32,648 nt of DNA, taken from assembly GCA_035762175.1 (NCBI GenBank), contig DASTPP010000042.1, positions 1 through 32,648 of the forward strand, read 5' to 3'. The notes beneath the pieces were generated by a model, which saw nothing but the letters and a program-made list of their open reading frames with translations, searched no databases and had not been told where the DNA came from. The DNA comes from DASTPP01 sp035762175 (GTDB taxonomy: Bacteria > Myxococcota_A > Polyangia > Polyangiales > Polyangiaceae). The position numbers were made by a program, and so were the translations under genes. Positions 29,301 to 32,648 of the stretch are shown in pieces (position 1 is the stretch's first letter; the number at the start of each line of letters is the position of its first letter).

Positions 29301-30038
29301 GGCCCGCACCCGCACGCGGACCTTGCCCCCGTCCTCGTCGAGGTCGAGGGCGAAGCGCGCCGGGCCGAGGGGCACGAGGTCGCCCGCCCCCTCGTAGCGC
29401 AGGGCCCCCGCGTAGGCGCCCGACCAGGTGCGGACGAGCGGCGCGTTGACGACGGCGTCGCCGAGCGTCGTAACGATGCGCACCGAGCCCGCCGCCTCGC
29501 GCCCCGAGACCTTCGACGCGTCCACGGGCAACGTCATCGTCGTCTCGCCGCGGAACTCGCCGCGGGGCGCGGGCACCGAGAGGTGCGGCCCCGAGGGGAC
29601 GAGGCGGTAGCGCACGGGCACGGAGGGAGAGTCCGAGCGCAGCGTCAGGGTCAACGCGTTGTCTCGCGGCCCCACGACGGCGGGCGCGGCGAGCACCGAG
29701 AGCGTGCCGGCCTTGTCGGTCGTCGGCGCGGGGTCGCCATCGGTCGTGCCCGGAGGGAGGCAGCGAGCGCGAGGCCCGCACACGTCCGAGGACGAGGGGC
29801 AGGCCAGGGCCGTATTGCAGTCTTGTCGGCACTCGCCGAGGTCGCAATAGGTGCCCGGAGGGCAGTCGACCGAGAGCCGGCACGCGCCCCCGCCCGCGAG
29901 CGGCGGGGGCGGGTCGGTGGGCGCGGTCGGCTTACCCGTGGGCTGGTTCTTGTCGGCGCTACCACCCCCGCCGCACGCCCCGAGGGCGAGGCCGAGGCCG
30001 AGGCCGAAAAAGCCGAGGGGGTGCCGTCCGTTCCGCAT
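26376..30038 (-). CDS. Large lipoprotein with coiled-coil helices, possible toxin partner
   Basis: A 1220-residue predicted lipoprotein: signal MRNGRHPLGFFGLGLGLALG followed by A-C, Cys22. A Pro-rich linker leads to a cysteine-rich knot (about 48-95, VDCPPGTYCDLGECRQDC). The middle is mixed and beta-rich. From about 740 to 975 it has long Ala/Gln/Arg-rich helices (AEAQAAVDTAVQRVVAAQAR; DLAQLQLEMQTDVLAAVEAA), interrupted near 816-844 by the hydrophobic GVSGAVVSAGASVAAGAVTG. The rest is beta-rich. Long helices with a central hydrophobic hairpin recall alpha-pore-forming toxins and the channel subunit of Tc toxins, but no family match is claimed. The ATG at 30038 follows GGAGG. It is 13 bases after the preceding gene and 13 before the RHS gene. 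Confidence 0.85.
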   Translation of the reverse strand: MRNGRHPLGFFGLGLGLALGACGGGGSADKNQPTGKPTAPTDPPPPLAGGGACRLSVDCPPGTYCDLGECRQDCNTALACPSSSDVCGPRARCLPPGTTDGDPAPTTDKAGTLSVLAAPAVVGPRDNALTLTLRSDSPSVPVRYRLVPSGPHLSVPAPRGEFRGETTMTLPVDASKVSGREAAGSVRIVTTLGDAVVNAPLVRTWSGAYAGALRYEGAGDLVPLGPARFALDLDEDGGKVRVRVRAGESLLFPASAGEVGAEGALSDDKQRIEVTLAQRIAKSVGDDRNAFGRDLGRVLHLALTAGEGGSFSGTFDETVHGLFDEPVTLRGSVVLAPARGGGEPERLSVAPAPSMPSYVPGPLLDAQTVYAVALGTTNCANTALLKGSFYALLPQAMGAMLAASPGDGPPFEPVAEGCRRAATLPSASAYLTERPACSFTPALACGLASLALSNEAPDSIAGRPKALAFHDLLQKTLAAPLLVAKDALVRAPARGIAGGLLGERGTYEEALDALHPSARFVLQPAVLSYARRTPASVAAAAPADADPEGTEGLPYPGARALADLLQTMSVVDGERSRLLFAEPGLSDAARRDRAQARALVGYLESVALAEILRAWGSTGELAGIGLAGALAPLDEGFGRLVEGSGAFGVPDGFVPFVYRAEDAAKAPTNFEQMAALAAPLVEAANEAEAALVGNDRQYEANAYQLHQVLLTTNAQYDEQLAALCGDAFAHDAPGGPEWARCGEGGGAVAEAQAAVDTAVQRVVAAQARAEGQRQKIVIDQTALAKKRGVRADTIRFIKQSGDELEAMAWADAVIRAQQAVLQGVSGAVVSAGASVAAGAVTGLLELQRGALDARRADLQTAQTVRFERQAQELDQIEGQAAIQKAMIDLAQLQLEMQTDVLAAVEAARRRADLVAQARRAHDERARALALHAKDPALDPSFRLVRDQAAATFLAARARAQEALYLAGQALAYELNTPLDVGPAVLRATSGQALSARLTCFATIFNEGRLAFGAPQDYATTVSVRAMLGVRGPRADEATGATLSEGEQFRLLLLKNENVDGRGGVEAVFATDLGPDNALWATDVCGDRISAVQAQLVGDFLGDNQAVVQVGLEGAATLRACDQAGELRTWSFGGEAGAPTGRRASVQAGVNSFGDAPPNASLFGQAVARATWRVRIPGGTDVPANRDLDLTKLEDIVLKVNHKALPRQDRTPSLDASCLTD

Positions 30039-30051
30039 CGCCTGCCTCCGT

Positions 30052-31674
30052 TCAAAACGCGCGCGTCTCGCCCGCGTCGCCGCTCGGCGCGCCCGGGCCG
30101 CCGAGCCCGCCCGTGCCTGGCACGAGCACCGCGTCCGACGTGTCGACCTCGGCGCCGCCCACCGTGACGACCGCGTAGGCCATGCCGCCCGCACCGCTGC
30201 CGCCCTTGCCGCCCCGACCTCCCTTGCCCCCCTTTCCGCCGGACGCCCCGGAGACGACGCCGCTGCCCGAGGTGCCGCAGGTCGGCGGCCCGCAGCCGGG
30301 GTCGTCGGGCGGGCAGACCGGCGGCTTGCACGTGCGCTTCGTGTACGAGGTGCTCGGGCCCGGCGCGCCGAACGTGCCGTCCGTGCCGTCGCCCCCCGGG
30401 CCGCCGACCCCACCCTTGCCGCCCGCACCGCCGCGGACCTGGCTGGCCTCGAGCACGACGGAGGTCGACGGCCCCACGGCGAACAGGCCGACCGACGCGC
30501 CGCCACTTTTGCCCCCGCGCCCGCCACGGCCTCGCCCGCCGCCGCAGCCACAGCGGCCGGGCGGCACGGCGACCGGGCCCGTGCTGACGTTGCACGTCTC
30601 GCCGCCTACGATCGTGCACTTGCTCTGGGGCGCCTGCGCGGTGGTCGGGGGGGCGGTGCCGTGGCTGCCCACGGCGCCGTCGCCGCCCGAGGGCGCAAGG
30701 CCCGGCGTGAAGCCGGCGCCGTGGAAGGCGCCTTGGCCCGTGGGCGCCCCGGGCGCGCCGTCGCCCCCCCACGCGCCGCTGCCGCAATCGGCTTGGCCGC
30801 CGCACGCGAGCGGCCCCGGCGCGTCGTCGCCCCCGGCCCCGTCGGTGCCCTTCGCGCCCGCGCCGGCGGCGAGGTCGGCGTGCCGCAGACGAACGAGCAC
30901 CGACTGGAAGACTTGCACGGCGTAGGAGCTGCCGGCGACGGCGCCGCCGGGCGCGTCGGGCCCCTGGACGTTGAAGCGGTCGACGGTGACGGGCTCGGTC
31001 GCGTCTTTGACGAGGAGCGGCACGCCGCTCGGGGGCTCGACGAGCACGTTGTCGCCGTCGTTGCGGCGCCAGGGGGTCGCCTCGCCGAGGCAGTTGTAGC
31101 CGCCGTAGAGAGAAACCGCGCCCTTTTTGCCGTCGAGGACGAGCGCCTCTTGGTAGACACCGCTGCAGACGTAGACGGCCTTCTTGCCCGAGGCCTGGGC
31201 GAGCTCGATGCCACGTTGGATGGTCTTGACGGGCTCGCCGAAGGCGCCGCCCTTGGTGTCGTCGCCGCTCGGCCCGGCGACGAAGACGGCGGCGCCCTTG
31301 TCGCCGTCGATGCCGTCGCAGTTCGTGTCCTCGAAGGAATCGTCGGGTTCGTCCGGTAGGGCGCTCGGCGTACACGCCGCGCCGGCCGCGCCGGCCGCAC
31401 CGGCCGCGCCCGATGCGCCCGCCTGCTTCGACCCGCCGACCCCACCGGCCCCACCGGCCCCCCCTTGCATCGGAACGCCTCGGCCGCCCGCCCCCGCCGC
31501 CGCCGCTGGCGTCTCCGTAGCATCGGCCGGGTCCGCCGCTTCACCCCCGCCGCCACAGGCTGCGAACGGCGCGAGCAAGACCCCTGCGACGAGCAGACGT
31601 CGGACGCCGGGCCGCGCGAGGGCGCGACCTGCGCCGGGCACCCGGTACGGATGAACAGGACGAAGAATGGTCAC
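30052..31674 (-). CDS. Glycine-rich beta-helix lipoprotein, first gene of toxin operon
   Basis: A 540-residue predicted surface lipoprotein. GTG 31674 is preceded by GGAGGGG. The signal is long, with the lipobox near A-A-C at Cys40. Residues 45-80 are Gly/Ala-rich. DEPDDSFEDTNCDGIDGD (about 85-105) is a calcium-binding-type loop common in myxobacterial surface proteins. Residues 105-230 (VFVAGPSGDDTKGGAFGEPV) match the DUF1565-like parallel beta-helix start. The rest is collagen- or PGRS-like, with many G-G-x and G-x-G repeats (GGKGGKGGRGGKGG), plus eight or more cysteines. It is likely exposed on the outer membrane. As the first gene of the operon with the RHS toxin, it could be an adhesin or display element; that role is inferred. 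An in-frame TGC/GGT-rich upstream stretch is not taken as coding. Confidence 0.8.
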   Translation of the reverse strand: MTILRPVHPYRVPGAGRALARPGVRRLLVAGVLLAPFAACGGGGEAADPADATETPAAAAGAGGRGVPMQGGAGGAGGVGGSKQAGASGAAGAAGAAGAACTPSALPDEPDDSFEDTNCDGIDGDKGAAVFVAGPSGDDTKGGAFGEPVKTIQRGIELAQASGKKAVYVCSGVYQEALVLDGKKGAVSLYGGYNCLGEATPWRRNDGDNVLVEPPSGVPLLVKDATEPVTVDRFNVQGPDAPGGAVAGSSYAVQVFQSVLVRLRHADLAAGAGAKGTDGAGGDDAPGPLACGGQADCGSGAWGGDGAPGAPTGQGAFHGAGFTPGLAPSGGDGAVGSHGTAPPTTAQAPQSKCTIVGGETCNVSTGPVAVPPGRCGCGGGRGRGGRGGKSGGASVGLFAVGPSTSVVLEASQVRGGAGGKGGVGGPGGDGTDGTFGAPGPSTSYTKRTCKPPVCPPDDPGCGPPTCGTSGSGVVSGASGGKGGKGGRGGKGGSGAGGMAYAVVTVGGAEVDTSDAVLVPGTGGLGGPGAPSGDAGETRAF

Positions 31675-31685
31675 GGCGCTTCCCC

Positions 31686-31815
31686 TCCGAGCAGGTTGCC
31701 CGACGCTCTCTTCCGAGCGGGCTGCCCGACGCTGTCCTCCGAGCAGGCTGCCCGACGCTCTCTTCCGAGCGGGCTGCCCGACGCCCCCCTCCGAGCAGGC
31801 CACCCGATGCCCCGG
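31686..31815. repeat. 26-bp tandem repeat, five copies, in the toxin-operon leader
   Basis: TCCGAGC starts at 31686, 31712, 31738, 31764 and 31790, exactly 26 bases apart. The base after GAGC alternates A, G, A, G, A, so the real unit may be 52 bases. Each copy also carries GCCCGACGC or a close variant. The array ends about 12 bases before the GTG of the first toxin-operon gene and includes its ribosome site in the edge copy. A period of 26 is not a multiple of three, so it is not coding. Confidence 0.9.
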
Positions 31816-32321
31816 GGCCCACCCTATCGTGCCGGGAACGAACTCACCCGCAGGGCACACGCCGCGCACGCGCGAGAGCGTGCGCCCCGACGTGGGCACC
31901 CGCTCGTCTCCTCGCTCGAACCGTCAATTCACGGGGTAGCAAGACCCCGCAAATGGCGCCACGAAAAAATCGGCACCTCGATACAATTACTACTTTGCGA
32001 CATTCGTACAACCGCTCCGCAGTCGAGCCAGAGTTGCGAAAATGAGGGGTTCTGCGCTTTCGCCTTGTTGGTTTCGACGAAACAGTTCGTGATTTCTTCG
32101 AATTCCGAAACTCGAGCACCTGTCAAAGGTGAACGAAAGCGCTCTGGCCCGAAGGTGGTTCGATGCGTACTACCTCCCGCCCATGGCACACACCCGACCA
32201 CGTTCGAGAGCGCGGCCACGATGAGCTCGCAGCGGGCGAGACTGGGGTTGATCCGGTTTTGTGGGCTCGTCGTCACCCCTCGATCGCGTCCCCGAGGCGC
32301 CCGAACCGGGGCCCGAGCTTT
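31816..32321. other. Gene-free upstream region of the toxin operon
   Basis: No convincing gene. Base composition is AT-richer than the core. It should hold the operon promoter on the minus strand; TTGACG lies in the minus-strand reading near 31925-31930, but no matching -10 was found. A hairpin CGGGGT-AGCAAG-ACCCCG (31932-31949) and a palindrome GTTTCG-A-CGAAAC (32071-32083) are present and could be regulatory. Confidence 0.5.
32071..32083. promoter_or_regulatory. Palindrome GTTTCGACGAAAC
   Basis: A perfect 13-base palindrome with one central base, in an AT-rich patch about 400 bases upstream of the toxin operon. A repressor site is possible. The partner is unknown. Confidence 0.3.
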
Positions 32322-32445
32322 AGAGCGTGGGCCAGGTCGCCCTGGTACGGCCGCATGCTGCGTTTTTTCGCTGCGGCCGACCTGAGTCGGCCTCGCTCAC
32401 AAAGCCTTGCCTGCCGCCGTACCAAAGCGGCCTGGCCCACGCTCT
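32322..32445. repeat. Long interrupted inverted repeat, possible structured RNA
   Basis: AGAGCGTGGGCCAGG (32322-32336) pairs perfectly with CCTGGCCCACGCTCT (32431-32445). TCGC/GCGG adds four pairs (one G.T), and after a two-base mismatch TGGTACGGC (32343-32351) pairs with GCCGTACCA (32416-32424). The loop region contains a second perfect hairpin, GGCCGAC-CTGA-GTCGGCC (32375-32392). The nested architecture suggests a folded RNA or a small palindromic mobile element. No coding frame explains it. Confidence 0.65.
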
Positions 32446-32481
32446 GGAGCACCGACCGGAGTTTTTGGTCGGTGCTCTAGA
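32443..32481. terminator. Strong hairpin downstream of the right-edge gene
   Basis: GAGCACCGACC (32447-32457) pairs perfectly with GGTCGGTGCTC (32467-32477) around the loop GGAGTTTTT. Four more bases on each side can extend it. It lies about 45 bases beyond the stop of the minus-strand gene at the right edge, so it could end that transcript. Confidence 0.6.
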
Positions 32482-32523
32482 CCCCCGCCCAAGCGTCGGC
32501 TTTCGCTCAGACCAGAACTCGTG

Positions 32524-32648
32524 TCAAGGGCACCGCACGGGTATGGCGGCGACGCTGGCGAGGAAGCCCCCCGGGGTCGGGATCAGGTCGGCGATCGCGA
32601 TGCCGCCGCGGCCCATGAACTTGTGCTTGGACAGCGTCGCCCAGTCGC
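32524..32648 (-). CDS. C-terminal end of an unidentified gene (partial)
   Basis: The minus-strand frame entering from the right edge reads DWATLSKHK, then FMGRGGIAIADLIPTPGGF, LASVAAIPVRCP and a stop at 32524-32526. The 40 residues have a protein-like composition and GC-type codon use, so this is probably the end of a real gene whose body lies outside the window. No function can be assigned. Confidence 0.6.
   Translation of the reverse strand, partial: DWATLSKHKFMGRGGIAIADLIPTPGGFLASVAAIPVRCP

Noticed and set aside
26757..30167. Long plus-strand open frame of over 1100 codons opposite the helical lipoprotein
   Set aside because: Composition is Arg/Gly/Ala/His-biased with no motif. The minus strand has a signal peptide, a ribosome site and operon spacing.
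31686..31815. CRISPR array
   Set aside because: The 26-base units are contiguous with no variable spacers, and no cas genes are present.
31929..32276. Minus-strand frame of 115 codons upstream of the toxin operon
   Set aside because: No recognisable domain, non-ATG start without a ribosome site, and it contains the palindromes described as possible regulatory sites.
32322..32481. Retron msr-msd region, because myxobacteria often carry retrons
   Set aside because: The loop between the outer arms is too short for a usual msd, and no reverse transcriptase is visible on either side within the window.

Overview
This window looks like chromosome of a very GC-rich myxobacterium of the Polyangiales/Sorangiineae type. 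The grounds are GC-saturated third codon positions, an FHA/sigma-54 activator co-transcribed with a large Ser/Thr kinase carrying TPR-like repeats, many short-signal lipoproteins, an RHS/SpvB-type polymorphic toxin, and fragments of gene families I recall from large myxobacterial genomes. No tRNA, rRNA or CRISPR array is visible. The taxonomic call is an inference from gene content.

Layout. (1) 1-8.7 kb, core-like: a minisatellite, a GNAT acetyltransferase, a small lipoprotein gene behind a good sigma-54 promoter with upstream palindromes, then on the minus strand a two-gene signalling operon (FHA-AAA+-Fis sigma-54 activator overlapping by ATGA a membrane Ser/Thr kinase), a GrpB-family protein and an unrecognised helical protein. 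(2) 8.7-13.5 kb, an AT-richer island: 1.4 kb with palindromic repeats but no convincing gene, then five same-strand genes: two unknown proteins overlapping by one base, a zinc-ribbon protein, a Dam-type adenine methyltransferase and a HEPN-like protein with an R-N-x3-H motif. I read this as a candidate defence or restriction-modification-like locus. (3) 13.5-19.1 kb, a graveyard of small toxin-antitoxin-like modules: a ParD-like antitoxin and a ParE-like toxin, each broken by a frameshift whose missing tail is readable in another frame; three copies of a segment about 93% identical by hand count; a truncated Rpn-type nuclease start; a possible nucleotidyltransferase remnant; a SUKH-like fragment; and one intact lipoprotein gene.

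(4) 19.2-31.7 kb, a four-gene minus-strand operon read from right to left: a glycine-rich beta-helix lipoprotein, a 1220-residue lipoprotein with long helices around a hydrophobic stretch, a 2196-residue SpvB/VCBS/RHS protein ending in a HINT protease and a PD-(D/E)xK-like nuclease tip, and its probable immunity protein. Each of the three gene-to-gene gaps is exactly 13 bases. Upstream lies a 26-bp x 5 tandem repeat. (5) 31.8-32.6 kb: a gene-free stretch with a long interrupted inverted repeat and a strong hairpin, then the C-terminal end of a minus-strand gene that runs off the right edge.

The most interesting candidates for something undescribed are the toxin operon, where the helical lipoprotein may be a dedicated translocation partner for the RHS cocoon, and the methyltransferase/HEPN island. 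In the signalling operon, threonine repeats at the N-terminus of the kinase may be phospho-docking sites for the FHA domain of its operon partner.
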